A stretch of 64,000 bases of DNA, taken from NCBI RefSeq assembly GCF_000764305.2, contig NW_025937364.1:286581-350580 (forward strand), in the 5' to 3' direction. The position numbers were made by a program, and so were the translations under genes. Source of the stretch: Hyalella azteca. Lineage: Eukaryota; Arthropoda; Malacostraca; Amphipoda; Hyalellidae. The notes below the pieces were generated by a model that had not been told where the DNA came from, did no database searches, and was given only the letters and a program-made list of their open reading frames with translations. How positions within the stretch are numbered: the stretch's first letter is position 1; each line of letters begins with the position of its first letter. Below are positions 1-13,200 of this stretch, one piece after another.

Positions 1-170
1 CTCTCGTTCTAGGGCGTTTCATTACCTCATGATTTTCATCACTGACTTTAAATGTGAGGCATATAATCCTGAATCCTTGTGCTTTTCGCTTGACCTTGGC
101 CTATGCTAGTAAAGATCCTGCGCCTTCCTTTACCCGTTCCCTTCTAATGAGAACCGACACGTCCTTTTTG

Positions 171-282
171 GCGCATTTTCTCATTTATGAAAAAAATGCA
201 CTATTGTGCTCGCCATGTCCGTCTGTCTGTCTGTCCCTCCGTCCGTCCGTGACCTCAAGTTTTCATCGACGAGAAAATGCGC
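171..282. mobile_element. Miniature inverted-repeat element, copy 1 of 2
   Basis: The element is bounded by GCGCATTTTCTC on the left and its exact inverse GAGAAAATGCGC on the right. The interior holds a (GTCTGTCC)-like pyrimidine-rich stretch. A second copy lies at 18289-18415 and shares the same ends and interior. In both copies the right end is followed by the same downstream block, including a 16-bp perfect palindrome (here 291-306). It is too short to code. It is probably a non-autonomous DNA transposon; its superfamily and target duplication are not clear. Confidence 0.6.
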
Positions 283-290
283 TCTCTGTC

Positions 291-306
291 ACTCACTGCA
301 GTGAGT
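291..306. repeat. 16-bp perfect palindrome next to miniature element
   Basis: ACTCACTGCAGTGAGT is self-complementary. It recurs at 18424-18439, at the same distance from the other copy of the miniature element, so it belongs to the repeated unit rather than to the local flank. Confidence 0.6.
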
Positions 307-728
307 ACTGAGTTATATTTTTTCTTATATTGTAAAATCCCTCACGCCCGCGAAGAAGTACAATGGATTAATTTTTGCCACGAAATTTCTAATCTCGTAT
401 CAATGAGTAATATGTCGTAATAATTTGTCGTTTTTATGATTGCAAATACAATTTACGGTACGGTATTTACTCTCGATTTTTATTCTGACTGTTTATTTTT
501 AATTTCTTATTTCTCAAATTGAAATCGATTAAAATATTTTTTCAAGCTGAGAGCTTTATTCAATCTATTTTTTTTTTGCTCGGCCGTCGAATATTGTTGT
601 CAACAGCTTGAAATTTAGGACCATTGTCAAACACGCTTCAGTTTTATAAAATCGATCTTATTAATTTGCAATCGGCATTTTCTTGTGTTAATCTTACTAC
701 TTGAAACCTCTGAAAACTTGTTCAGGTC

Positions 729-1052
729 TCAGATTTTCGGAGCTCCTTTTGAGCTTGAATATTTATTGTTCTTTCGCGCAATTGCAAAATTATCTGAACA
801 CTTTGGAAAACCTTCAAGTACTCTATCGTGGTTTGATATTAGTGCATCGGTAAAGCCGTTGGCAATAAAAACAAGGGAGGCTTTGTGTGTTGATAGAAGT
901 GTCCGTTGCAAAGCCGACGACCGGCCGGCGTACAGCGAGATTGCCTCTGTTTTCCGTCCCTTAAGTCTTTGCTTGGTTCCTGTTAGAAATTCATGCATGT
1001 CAATGATGTTGTATAAAGTGTTTCCGCAATCTAAACTCGTTTGTTCCTCCAT
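729..1052 (-). CDS. Unidentified 107-residue open frame
   Basis: This is an open frame from an ATG at 1052 to a stop at 729. I do not recognise the protein. It is hydrophilic and mixed in composition, with an N-terminal acidic start (MEEQT), a basic stretch (KQRLKGRK) and a hydrophobic segment (KASLVFIANGF). Unlike many frames nearby it is not simple-sequence translation, and the DNA is less AT-rich than its surroundings. No neighbouring gene supports it, and I see no clear splice sites that would extend it. It could be a small single-exon gene, an old retrocopy or chance. An overlapping plus-strand frame (685-1164) is taken to be its shadow. Confidence 0.25.
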   Translation of the reverse strand: MEEQTSLDCGNTLYNIIDMHEFLTGTKQRLKGRKTEAISLYAGRSSALQRTLLSTHKASLVFIANGFTDALISNHDRVLEGFPKCSDNFAIARKNNKYSSSKGAPKI

Positions 1053-1423
1053 CTTCAGTGCTTTAATGAAAATTACTTTTCTTGCGGTTCAACGAACTTC
1101 GCAATATGCGTTCAAGTTGAAATTTCATAATGCAGTTAAATCTCATTTACATGAATATTGTTAAAACTACAGTTATGCAAACAGTGGTATTCCATAAGTA
1201 CAATTAGTAGATTTATCTAGAATTTTCAACTGGTGAGTGAAATATCTTGGCCGATGGAAATATTGACAGTCATCACTGTTTGCTGATGATTTATCCGGAT
1301 CAAGCCGTATATCGGAGCTCGTGTACGGGCGACATCTTGCTAATTGTCAGGTTGTTTGAAAAGCTGAGTCTCTCACGTGCAGGCTGCTTAATATTTCAGC
1401 CACGCCACAGGTGTCGTCTGTCT

Positions 1424-1712
1424 ACATTTTACCCCGTCTGTCTACATTTATCCTGGTACCGCTTTTACGTTTTATCCTGGTACCTACCTCTTTTACGTTT
1501 TATCCTGGTACCGCTTCTACATTTTACCCTGGTACCGCTTCAATATTTTACCCTGGTACCGCTTCTACATTTTACCCTGGTACCGCTTCATACATTTTAC
1601 CCTGGTACCGCTTCTACATTTTACCCTGGTACCGCTTTTACATTTTACTCTGTAACCGCTTTTACGTTTTATCCTGTTATCGCTTCAACGTTTTATCCTG
1701 TTATCGCTCTTC
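1424..1712. repeat. 24-bp minisatellite, about 12 copies
   Basis: Tandem units resemble TACATTTTACCCTGGTACCG followed by CTTC. The first and last units are the most diverged (GTTATCGCTT replaces GGTACCGCTT at the right end). Open frames across this array are translations of the repeat and are not listed as genes. Confidence 0.85.
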
Positions 1713-1794
1713 TTCTGGCTGTCAGAAGCCCTCCACTTCTGGGCGCTTATTCACGAGGGAACGTCTCGTGCGTGACGGAACCGCTTGCCGGTCT

Positions 1795-1940
1795 GGGCCT
1801 ATACTTTCAAAAAAAGTTAAGAGATCGTAACTTCATCAGCCAATCATTGACGGCATTTCAAACAAAATCCACCAATCATAGACAAGAAAGTAGAGCGTAA
1901 AGTATTTACGTTCACTTAGCGAGTTTTGAAAGTATGGCCT
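1795..1940 (-). mobile_element. GGGCC-TACTTTCAAAA miniature element, copy 1 of 3
   Basis: A 146-bp element with inverted ends GGGCCTATACTTTCAAAA and TTTTGAAAGTATGGCC. It is in the opposite orientation to the copies at 8409-8560 and 36551-36695. The interiors align throughout (shared blocks include GATTGGTGGATTTTG and AATGATTGGCTGATGAA on the other strand). There is no coding capacity. It is a non-autonomous DNA element of unassigned superfamily. Confidence 0.75.
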
Positions 1941-4278
1941 CTGTTCATGTTCGCTCTGGCATGCGCTTCTGCTGACATCTGCTCTGCACTTCCCCAGCTC
2001 TTGTGGTCTTGTAATCATTAAAAAAGTACGTTACACTAGCATTTGTATGCAAAAATTTTGCTTGTGACGCATCACTTACGAGCCGGAATATGTAATATGT
2101 AATTATGTAAATGAATGTGTAAATTTTCGAATATGTAATTCGAATAATTTTCGAAACTCATCCAAAAAATCGTAAAGAAATTTTTTAAATCGTAATATTT
2201 TTTCAGAAGACAAGATATGGAAGGAAATTACTCTTACTTTTTTATATTTTCTTCCGATGCATTGTTTGTTGTTGCATTTTAGTTTCTGCGTCAATTATTG
2301 AGCAAAAATGGTATAGATGACCCAACAATATAATGTTGAATGCGCTGCGATTTTTTTGACTCGAAACAATTGTTTGCATTATGACTACATTTTTTTTTTC
2401 GTCGTGGAAGGTTTTTCTTGGAACTCGAAAAATGAATGCAGGACTTTCTAAACACATACATTCTGCTCCTTCTCGTGTTTCAACCTTGACCCGAAAAGAC
2501 TGATTTTCGATAGGTTTGAATTGGCTGTTCAAGGAGTAACTTAATTGTACTCGCAATTTCAACGACGACAAATTTCATTCTTGCTTTGAGATATTGAGGA
2601 CGCCAATTTTTTCTGCTTGCATTTTAGTATTGAGATAACTACTCAGGAAATGAATATGACGGTACATGTTGGACCGGAGTAATTCTGTGAAGAATGTTCA
2701 TATGTGGCATAATTCGCTTGCGTGTCGTTTGATGCTTTTTATTGTTGGCTTTATGGTGTGTGGTATTTTATGGTGTGATATTTAATAGCTTAAATGCAAG
2801 CTAGCATCTCTGTGTCTGCACTTGTGTCGCGGTTTACTTTGCCTCGCTGCAGTTTTTGTAGGCACCTTTGCTTTTAACAACAGAGTAAGTATATATATAA
2901 AGAGCACCTCGTACAGAGCTCGTGTGTGTGGAACGTATGTCTTAAATTATGTAGAATTAATTTTGCTTTGCTCCAACGTATGGTAAATTTTTCTTGCATT
3001 TACACTTAAGGCATGTTGTAATTATAGGTAAAATATTTAAATAGTATATTTATTTCAAAATTACCAAAGGACGGATTTTATGGATTGGTACTCAGTAGGC
3101 AATTTCATTATTTCCAATTTGTTTCTTAAGCGTAACCAGATAATCGTAAAAAATATTTTTTATTTCCCACGCAAAAACCATAATGCGAAATGTTGTAAAT
3201 ATATACACAGGTATAGTTGCTTCTGTTGGAAGGAAGTTCGTCGTTCGTCGTATTGTAACCCTCTCCCATATTAACTAAAACGTTTGATGGTTACACGAAT
3301 TTACTTATTATTATTACTTTTTTAGAAGAGTTTTGCTTGGGCCTTGTGCCCGCGTGCACTCGGTTGTGGCCGTAGCCGATGACTATACTTTTCTTTTCAT
3401 GCTATTCAGTGCCTGGTAGAGATGGCGCGCGTGAAGACTTTATAGTCAACATAAAAATTCTAATTTGTCCGCGTTGCTTTTTCTCTAATTTTTACTTTAA
3501 TAAATATGCAGTTGCTCTTGTATCAGCTTCATTTTGGAAGATGATTCGTATAAAATTGACATGTGGAACTCACGATGTTGAGTGCTTCATCATAATCTAC
3601 GGATTATTGTAGACTTTTTCACCATATCATTGTGTTTTTGTTAGCTTCGTGAAGTGGAAATTTAATATATTTAAATTTTGTTGTTATTATCGCTAGTTGA
3701 GCAGGCGACCGGATGCTGGTTCTGTTGAACAAAAGTTGTTGCCTGTCGAAAATCGATTTTCGAAATTTCCCTTGTCGTTCTATAAGTTTGCTATGAAAAG
3801 GACAGAAACGTTTATCATTTCTGTTCTATGTAATACCCTCAACCAAATGCTTGTGCATTTGTTCGTCAAATTGTAATATCGTTAATAGTGCCTCATATTA
3901 CCATTATTTCCATTAACATGGTAAGCATTAAGCAGGATTAATATCACTTTATTATGAAGCTTATTTGCTCGATCAGATGTGCACCGGCTATCTGGCACGT
4001 GCTTCTCAATCCTGCAATATGATGCTAGAATTATTACAATACTCAAAAATTTAATTATTTATTTTTTATAAAATGTATAGTTTTAGTTTTCGATGTCATT
4101 CATGTATGGTTTCATTTGGTCTCATTCATTTTGCTCAAAAAATTTACTTAGACGTATTTTGCCTTTAGCTCGGCATTCATTGTAAATCAATTGTATCCAT
4201 TTTGCCTTGGTATGCAACTCACTTGACGTATTAAACTACCGTTATGTGTCTGAATCTCGCAGCTTCCATCTTATGTTT
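1941..4278. other. AT-rich stretch with no supported gene
   Basis: Only short frames are present, with T-rich runs and a short TA run near 2890. The minus-strand frame at 2242-2571 (109 residues) is the longest but has no recognisable motif. Nothing here can be supported as a gene. Confidence 0.5.
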
Positions 4279-4465
4279 CAATGGTTTAAGCGACCAGTCG
4301 TTGATAACGATGCTATCAGCTTCTCTCTTATATTTTACAATGATTTAAGCGACCAGTCGTTGATAACCAAGTTTTGCGACCAGTCGTTGATAACGATGCT
4401 ATCAGCTTCTCTCTTATATTTTACAATGGTTTAAGCGACCAGTCGTTGTTGATAACCAAGCTATT
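4279..4465. repeat. Tandem repeat of about 100 bp (two units plus a partial one)
   Basis: The block TTTAAGCGACCAGTCGTTGA followed by TAACGATGCTATCAGCTTC and a TATATTTTACAATG tail is repeated, with an extra truncated GCGACCAGTCGTTGATAAC between the full units. The last unit has a small GTT insertion. Confidence 0.8.
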
Positions 4466-4583
4466 CCAGACGTGTGTTCTCACTGTTCAACTGGCGCAGC
4501 GTTCGTATCGATGCTACCAATTGCTAAACCATGGCCCTGTTGTTCTGTCGCCTGGAATTCCAACGAAGTTTCTTGGCTCAGAA

Positions 4584-4673
4584 ATGCCTCGTAAGCCGTC
4601 ACTGGCGCTCGTCATAGGGTATTTTATTCTCGTACATGTATTTGTCGCAGCCGCGCATCTACAGATAATTTGA
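4584..4673 (+). CDS. Possible signal-peptide exon or 29-residue peptide
   Basis: The ATG at 4584 opens a short frame with a basic N-terminus (MPRKPS) and a hydrophobic run (LALVIGYFILVHVFVAAA) that looks like a signal peptide or membrane anchor, ending at TGA 4671-4673. It is too short to be convincing alone. If real, it would be a first exon spliced before the stop, for example at a GT inside the hydrophobic stretch. No matching downstream exon was identified. Confidence 0.15.
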   Translation: MPRKPSLALVIGYFILVHVFVAAAHLQII

Positions 4674-5306
4674 ATATCATTTATGTTAGTTTTGCTTTGC
4701 GAAGGGGCAATACGTTGAGAATTACTGAACTGTCAGCTTGTTTTTTTTCTGTACAGCGAGACATCAAGTGAACTGTGGTATTTTTAATGGCTTTTCTCCT
4801 CTATTGAAAGCTTCATTTATAATTGTATTATTTAAAATTAGATGCAATCAATACTTATTACATTACCCATTAAGTATATTATCAAACCGAGCATCGATGT
4901 TTACAGGAAATCGAGCTTATAGTTTGTTCCATCTCTGATTGCTTTTTTATTATCAAAATTATAATACCATTTCTATGCCGTGAAAATGTTATAGGAAATG
5001 ACGAGACATAGTAATGGTGTTTATGTCCTGGATCTTTACTTTCAGAGTACGTTACTCTTTACGCGAATTCTAACGTAATTCGGCTGCGAAAGATGAAGCG
5101 GTTATATTTCCACCCTTTCAATGGCAACGAAAAAAAAGGCATTGATTTCAACGTTTCATCAACGTTTATTTAACGTTATTTCAACATCAGATGCCTGGTG
5201 CCGCGGCGCCATGAAGAGTTTAACACAAGAAGAAGACCTAGAAAGTTTAACATTTGATTCGATGAATGCATTTCGATACTTATGTTTCTGGAATAAAAAC
5301 TTCAAG

Positions 5307-5660
5307 TCTAAATGCCAAAAATTTGTTAAACTGTTATGAAATATTCTAACTTTGAAAGATTTGATTGAATATATACTGAATGTGTGTAGCTTGAGACGCG
5401 ATGAAGGCGAGGCCAGTCAACTCTAAATGCTAAATTTTGTAAAAACTTTTATGATATATTCTAACTTAGAAAGGTTTAGATTTGATTGAAGATATTTTGA
5501 ATGTGTGTAGCTTGAGACGCGATGAAGGCGAGGCCAGTTAACTCTAAATGCTAAATTTTTAAAAAAACTTTTATAAAATATTCTAACTTAGAAAGGTTTA
5601 GATTTGATTGAAGATATTTTTAATGTGTGTAGCTTGAGACGCAATGAAGGCGAGGCCCAG
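5307..5660. repeat. Tandem repeat of about 115-121 bp, three units
   Basis: Units start with TCTAAATGC at 5307, 5422 and 5543. Each carries GAATGTGTGTAGCTTGAGAC followed by a conserved GATGAAGGCGAGGCC. The third copy runs into a GC-richer stretch (5655-5800). Confidence 0.85.
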
Positions 5661-5800
5661 CAAGCAGGTATCGTTTGTGTCAGGAGGAGAGACTGGCCGC
5701 GTGGGGGTCAGCTTTAAAGAGCAGCGCCGTGCGTCGCGCTCGCGTGCTACACCTGTGCCCATTGCTTTAGTCCTTTGACATGCTTTCTCTCTTGCAACCT
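5655..5800 (+). other. GC-rich patch with open frame
   Basis: This patch is much more GC-rich than its surroundings. In one plus frame it reads through without stops into a serine/arginine-rich peptide (short motifs GETGRVGVSF and RRASRSRATP) before TGA near 5780. It could be an exon remnant or a promoter-like patch. There is no other support. Confidence 0.15.
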
Positions 5801-5830
5801 TGCTGCCTTTGTGCTTCTGCTACTCTTGTA

Positions 5831-6043
5831 CACTGTTAGGAAAATTACCGTTAACGGTATTACCGGCGTTTCACTGGCCGGTCGGCGCGTGAAAAGAAAC
5901 ACCGTGTCGTCATTTTTTATTCTAATTTAACACTAGAAATCTGAAAAACATCTGATAAAAACGGCGAAACAGTTTATTTTCACGGGGCGACCGGCCACTA
6001 GAACGCCAGTGGGACCGTTTTTTCACCATTTTTTCTAACAGTG
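5831..6043. mobile_element. TA-flanked miniature element with long inverted repeats
   Basis: The ends are CACTGTTAG and CTAACAGTG, flanked on both sides by TA (5829-5830 and 6044-6045), as for the Tc1/mariner group. The inverted homology extends inward: GGCGTTTCACTGGCCGGTCG on the left matches the inverse of CGACCGGCCACTAGAACGCC on the right. The 213 bp have no coding capacity. Confidence 0.75.
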
Positions 6044-6045
6044 TA

Positions 6046-8408
6046 GTGCCGGTCAGTAAAATATGGTGCTTAGATGCCATTATATTCCTTTATTTTCATC
6101 ATGTTTTATATATTTGCCTATGCGCTTTTGTTCCTATTTCTATGCCACAAATTTATATTATAATCTTGCCTTGCGAAGTTTTTTTTTGCAGGTTTGTGGC
6201 CTTCGCCAGTGCTGTTTATAACCGTGTTGAACTATGATATTAATTTTTGTTTCTTTTCTGTTGTTGTAGTATCATTTCGGTCTACAACGAAACAGTATTG
6301 CTGTAACAGAGATGTTCGAGATCAATAGTGTACTTAATGATGTACTTCATTAAACATTCATGAATGAAGGGTAGTTAAATTATTGCTACGATAATGACTT
6401 CTAAGCAAATTTTTGTCTGATTTATACCTCATACGAGTCTCATTGAATCGTCGAATGATGGATGTTCCATCTAATTCAGGATCACTTTGAAGGCGTTTCC
6501 AATGCAGTTAATGCAAGCTGAAGATCTCCTTCCAATTACTCCAATATCAATTTGCTCACAAATTGGCTGCTGGAAGTCGTTTCACAAACTTTATTGATCT
6601 CACGTTACTGTAGTAAATGCAATCGAGCTCTTTCGGTAATTTGTCTTGCCTTAACTTACTGTATTGGCTTGTGAGATTGTGTGTAGACTTCAGAGTGGAA
6701 ATACCGTGATTATCTTAGATTGGAATGTATTGTTACATCGACAACTGCTGTAGATTGGCAATAACCCATAAGTTCACTTAGCCTATTCATCTTTAGAGAG
6801 ACAATACAAAGAATTCAGGTGCATTTTTGATTATGTGTAAATAAGTTAAACTTGTAGAGCTTTGTTTACGTCCTAGTGTGTAAATGCGAATTTATATATT
6901 CACGCATCGAGCCGGCTCACGTCCTTTAAGTTTTTTGACTTGATTACTGCACTGTGCACGGTTTCTCTGCTCTGAACAAATATGGAGTTAAATTTCCAAC
7001 TGCAACGTCTCTTTCTGTTGAAATGAGAAGGTGAGGTGATGAGGTCTCGGTGTTCTGGAGGTTGGTGCTTCTATATAATTTTGTATCTCACTTCTAGCTT
7101 CATTAAAGAACTTCTCGTGAGTCAAAAGAAATAACGTTCGGGTATGATGAATGTCTTCTGACGCCAAGAATTAATGACGTTCTCTTTAAAATCCGTTCTT
7201 CACATATTTTACATAATTTATAATCAGTTCTGAATAAAATGTTTTTCTATTTACATCGGTGTACTTCCCCTTCGCACTATAGTACACAATTATTTTTTTT
7301 AATGCAGTTGCCTGATATTTCGCTGACCCTCAAGAAATTGCTGTTGGATACCTTAGTTAAATAGCAGGATTGTTGAGGTCGTTCTTCAAACACTTTTTGC
7401 ATGACTTCATAAAAGTTTGTTATTGCATTAATTATTCGGTCAGCAAGAAAAAATTTCACGCAGCGCTCCGCGAAATTTTTTCACTCAAGTTACTACAAAT
7501 TAATAATGTCGTAGCATCGCCTCGGAGAATATGAGACGTCGAGGTGTCAAAGTTGTGCTGTGCTACTCTATTACTCAATAGATACCTTATGTTGATAATA
7601 GTTTTTGTGTTGAATTGTGTGATACGTTTATAAAGATGGCGTCTATCAGCCGTAACAAAAGGTTTGAGGAAGAGACTTCACTTCGTGTCGACTAACGTAT
7701 ATTTGTACTGATCAAACCTGGTCATCTGAGCATTGTGTGACGAGGTTAACTGTATTGATGCATGTGGTGCGTGATGCACTGCATCGCACTTGGTCCACGC
7801 GTCCATCACCTGCCACCACTACCTTCTAATTTGCCTGCCAACCTCCACTTCTTATTGAATACAACTCTAGACTTTGTTCTGCTGATGCACTCTATGTACG
7901 GCTGGTTGTACCTTCCTCTATAGGAACGCGCTTACCACCGATAACTGTTCTTTAGTCGTGTGTGAATTGCCCATGTCACGTGACGGGCTGCTAAGTTAGT
8001 TATTTTTTGACATTCAAATTCAAGTTTAGTTGTTACTTATAATAAAAATTTTGTTGGCTCTATTGTCTTTTCTATATGTAGTAGATAATAGTTCTTGATT
8101 ATTCAATTTACGTGATCAACAACTCATGATTCAAATTTACTATTCACGTTGCCGGTTTACTCGAGTAAAGCCGGTCCGTGTGAAGCAAGGGTGAATATTT
8201 ATTCACTCATAGGCATCTCGATCGCGTGTGTTGGGCACGCGATCGGGAGTTGTTTGAAGCACTCACTAAGCCTGAATAAATGGAAGCTTTGTCGGAACAT
8301 GAGTGCGGGCTACCGTTTATCATCATCATCAAGCTCAGGGCTTCTTAATAGATCGCCTCAAGACCTTCACTTTTTCTACATGTCCTACTTTGTGGCTAAA
8401 GTGCCCAG
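6046..8408. other. AT-rich stretch with no supported gene
   Basis: No frame here has a recognisable domain or paired splice sites. The 60-residue minus-strand frame at 7277-7459 is not supported. No tandem repeats stand out. Confidence 0.4.
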
Positions 8409-8560
8409 GGGCCATACTTTCAAAACTCGCTAAGTGAACGTAAGTACTTACGCTCTATTTTCTTGTCTATGATTGGTGGATTTTGCATGAAAGGCCGTCA
8501 ATGATTGGCTGATGAACTTACGATATCTTAACTTTTTTTGAAAGTATAGTATATAGGCCC
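8409..8560 (+). mobile_element. GGGCC-TACTTTCAAAA miniature element, copy 2 of 3
   Basis: Same family as 1795-1940 and 36551-36695. The ends are GGGCCATACTTTCAAAA and TTTTTTTGAAAGTATA...GGCCC, with an extra GTATA duplication just inside the right end. The C-terminal part of the frame at 8149-8433 is translation of this element. Confidence 0.75.
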
Positions 8561-8879
8561 TGGTTTTGAGAGATTTAAGGGCAAAGAGCGTGCTTTGGCT
8601 GACGCATACCTACTTACGTATTTGGGTGACTTGCACACTCGTCATTTCTGCTCAGGTTTAGTATTTAGATTTCTCTCTTTGCCTGCCACGAGTTTTTGTT
8701 TAACAGTTGACACAAGCTCTACCTTTTTGTACTGAAATAAGTTATTATATATCTTTATGTTATATTAAAGCAGTTGATAAATATTCTGCTAATCCATGGT
8801 AAACTATCTTCTTATCCATGGTCACCGGAGCGTCCACCATACAGTGCTCATGACAGTGAATGCCATCCTTATATGCTAT

Positions 8880-9075
8880 GTTATCTGCGGGATCCAATAC
8901 CCTAACAAAATTTAGAGACGAGGGCGGCTCTGAATTAAGTACCGCCTAGGACTCGGGGAGCATAGTCCACCAGCATCCCTATGTCCGCGTTTCGGTCTAC
9001 AGGGGGAGGACAAGGCAATTCTCCTCCTCCCCACCCTCTCCTCCAGTGGGAGGAAGGGAGGGGAAGTTGAATACT
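8880..9075. other. GC-rich patch with short hairpin
   Basis: This GC-rich island in AT-rich DNA contains GGGGGAGGACAAGGC followed by CTCCTCCTCCCC, which can pair. The nearby string ATACCCTAACAAAATTT is the inverse of a motif at the right edge of both long duplication copies (near 14815 and 25270). The function is unknown. Confidence 0.3.
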
Positions 9076-10295
9076 TAACTACACGAGTTTATTTTCAATA
9101 TCTTTTTCGACTCGTTGAAGATTATGATGATACAAGAAAATTCTGAACACTATTTGATGGTGTACTGGTGCAAAATATATTCTACCAACACACAAAAATG
9201 TTTGGTACCGATTTCTAGCCGAAAACATGCGCGTTCAGTCTAACTCGATATTTTTACTCTCTCCAACACAAGTTCGAGTAAAGCTTCGGCATTCAATTTT
9301 GAACCTAAATACAACACAGATGGATAAGAATTTCCTTTACCCGCATCAAAATAGTAAAACCTTAGAGGCTATATCACTTACTATCGCACAAGTTTTTTTT
9401 TCAATTCAATAGCAGGCTACGAGTAGTTCAAATTTCATATTCATTCTCATTCAAAATTCTTTTATCGAGCGCATACAACGAGTAAGTTAATTCTCTTTTC
9501 ATCACCAGTTCAACACTCAACGAATCAGGTGACCTAACCCCTCAGCACCCTCAGCACAAATGACAAACAAAAATTATTGTAAATTTCATGTTTGAAAATT
9601 GTATCAACTAACAGGTTATATCACAATCGCATAATCGGTTCATCAATTGAAGATTGCGTATGAATCAGCATAAATTTGATACTGCGGATCCCAGGCACCA
9701 AACCATTACGCCAATATTTAATTCCTTTTATAATCTACAACTTACCACTAGCAAAATACAGCATAACACGATACCTCGTATATCATTAATGGAAACTGAG
9801 AGAAGGCGAACTTTTGGTTAATAAAACACTCATTCAATATTCTCTTACAGCACATCTTACGCAGAAGCTACTCATCTTTCAGCAGAAATATTTGAACACT
9901 CACGAAAATAAAATACATATATAGGTGGCCAGATAATTATTTCCTACACCATCAGCAAAACTGGCAAATGAAAAATATGGTCCATTTCATGTTTGCAAAT
10001 TGACGATATAAATATTTACAGCACCGTTCACTTGGCCAGGCAGGTTTGGCACTTGGCTTATATGCACGTTTATTCCAGGCATTTATTATAATTCGAGGAG
10101 CCTGACGGCTTTGGAAAAAACGCAGTCTATTGGAGAATTGAAAGTTGCATTGTATAGCCTCGGTGAGGGTCTTGGAGTGGCCGAAATGCCGTTAGATTCT
10201 TCGGCACTTTCTTGCACTTCCAAAGTCGAAGTTGAAGATTCATTCTGTTTCAGAGGCACTGGTCGTCGTCGGACGCGGTTGTTTCTGCCTCCATC

Positions 10296-13200
10296 TCACT
10301 GGAGTACCTTTTTTATTGCACTCATGATTGCTTGGTTTACTTCAGGTCTTGCATTGACGAATCTCGTTTTCTTGAGAGCGACTGTAAAATACGTAAGAAA
10401 ATAACTGCACGGGCTAACAATAAACTGAAATGAACAAAATAGCGTTAAAACATCTCTGTAAGACATTGTCAATCCAAAAGGTATATAGCGGATCTAGTGA
10501 TTGAGCCAACTATAGGAATAGAAAGGAATAAGGAGCAGATCGCACTCGTAGGTGAGCCAGTCTTTGAAAGTCCAGCGCTACAACCGCATTTTAAGCTATT
10601 GCGGTGCCAGGAGCGTGCGTAATTTGCAAATTACGATTATAACGATTACTATTCCCTGCAAATTCATAAAAAGATTCGTTTTTAGAGACACAAACAACCA
10701 TGACTCACAAGGGGCAGTAACACTCGTGTGATGTCTTCTTTGAACGTCTGAATCAATTGTTATTTTTACAATAACAAAGGGAACTCTGCGCGTCAAGAGC
10801 AACCTTAGATGCCATTATAAAAGCTAACCGTTTCACTGGGCTTCACCGATATATAGATGAAAAAATTTCCATTAGAAATCAACCCTATCAAAAAAGTTCT
10901 ATTCAAGGCGTTTGTTTGTTCATCCACTAGTGAAAAAACTAGGAACTTCAAACAGTAGAAGTCGCTACTTTCGTAGTTAAACAGGGCACCAAGTTTCCTA
11001 CTCTTCTAGATTGCAATGTTCATTGTATGTCAACATGGTTTCATTAATGGTTTTTTCATAACTTACCTGATTCCTCTCGTATGCTTCGTGATTTTGGAAG
11101 CTTTTCTTGGTCTTCCGACGTCGAGCAACGAGCAAAGAACGAGAAGACCACTGAACGAGAAGAGGAAAGTCTTTGAAGAAGCTTCAACGTTTTCCTTATA
11201 GTGGACTGAAGCGACGACAGCTCCACCCCAGCCAGCCTATCCATCTGATAAAATGTTGAAAATGTCTTAACCCGTAAATATAAGTCACATACTATTGTGA
11301 AAAAACTTGCTACTCAATTTCCAGCTTTCTGGAAGAGTGTCGTGTTTGGTCGCCATAAGTAAATTTTTAACATCTCCGGACTTCTTCTCAAACATAATAT
11401 ATTAGCTTACAATGTAATTGATTACGAAATCTTAGCAGCAAAATTTACGACTGTGTTACATTTAGTGTGAATCAAAGATCACTGGGTAAATACTTGATGC
11501 ACTGCTACTGCTATCTGTCAGGAACAACCAGATTGTATTTCTGTACTTTGAACCGACACAACTGAATCCCACACAGTTTTGTGTTTTACAGACCATTCCA
11601 TATTTACCCTTTTCATTTTTTCTTCTACTGAGATAGCCAAGTGCATGCCAGAGCTGTCGTCGGTGTCCTTTGCTCACTCTGTTCACAAGTATCCCCAATA
11701 GGGATGTCTGACTATTCCCCAGTCGCAACACATTAGCATTCCAACCTGTAAAGATATAACCTAAATACCCATTGATCTATTAAAATATGGAGACATCATT
11801 GTATGCAACACTGAAAATTTGTCCTGATAAAATATAATAAATTAGGAGCATTTGCCTTCTTTGATTGTTTGAGATTTTATTTAAATGACCCACACTCATG
11901 TAACAATTGACGTAAATTGCCATGAGTCTCCACTTCCTATTACAACTGAGTTTTCTCTAACCTATACTGGTAGTTTTTATTACTAGTAACCACTAACTAG
12001 GTGCCTATACTAATACTCTAGTAACTTTATCACTATCAGTATCATGAAGGTGCAATATTTCAGTCAATATTGCCTAATGTCAACAATAATATATATGTCT
12101 CGATTCTCTACTTCCATGTGTTAATATCAAAAGCAATGTCACACACACACATATATACATACATATATCATGATTAGGTTTTATGTAGAGTATATGTAAT
12201 TTTTGAAAACCTGACTGCTTAACTTCGAGGTTTCTTTGTGGAATTGATTTTTAAAAAATCTGCTCCACACATTAAGATTGACTAAACTCGAGCAATGAGT
12301 TCATATGGATGACCCTGAATTCTGAAAAAACATTTACAGACAGGTCTTTCTATCGGCAAGCTTCCATACTTGGCAGCGCAGCGCCATGACAGCACATCAT
12401 CATCTAAATCAATCAAAAAGTATACAAAAAAATTCTAAAAAAAACTTTGTATACTTCTAAAAGTATACGAAAAAGAGGAAAGCAAGGTCAGGCAAAATGG
12501 TGAATGAGATTCACTTGACCTTCCTTGTTACTATTTGAGCCCGTTAAGTAGAGTACTGGACCAGTATCATTCATAAATACCAGCATGGATTGAAGAATTG
12601 TCCTTCATTAGATATAGAACCACGAGATTGAAGTAGATCAGGAAAGTAAAAATGTATGATCTCTGAGAAAACGTCTCAGTTGTCAGTTTCACCATGACTG
12701 TAAGTAGGCTAACTGGTCTAGGAGGAGTGTTATTAGAGCAGAAAGCAAAAGGAACAATAATTTGTGGTCATATTGAAGATGAAAGCAGCCAAGAACGGAA
12801 AATAAAGTACAAGAGAAAGTTATAGCTTATATCAGTATTTTGAAAATGATTATTTACTGAACAAATGCACATTTGATCATTTTTTGGTATATACCTATAT
12901 TGGATGTAAAACTGTGGTTTATTAGCTATGTTTTGCTAATAACCTATTTGGAACTGATTAGGTTTCAAGGCTGGAATGATCTTGAATTATAGGCTATGAA
13001 CCAACCAGTAACCACTCTCCCCTAAGTCCTAACCACTTAAAGCACCATAATGATGCTGATGCATTTCATAGTGGTTGTGGCTTTAATAAATAAATTCATG
13101 GTGATAAATCAGAGATTTTTTTGAATCAGTTCATTTCAACTTCTTCAATTATAATCAAGATTTAGATCAATTATTATTGTATAATAATGCTAATATCCAT

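Noticed and set aside
1247..1900. 217-residue and overlapping 139-residue plus-strand frames
   Set aside because: Most of both frames is 24-bp minisatellite, and two frames are open at once because of the repeat; the tail runs into a miniature element.
8149..8433. 94-residue plus-strand frame
   Set aside because: Its C-terminus is the miniature element at 8409 and the rest shows no family motif.
10111..10404. 97-residue plus-strand frame
   Set aside because: It lies opposite the final exon of the minus-strand gene copy and crosses the duplication breakpoint; the minus-strand reading has matching splice phase.
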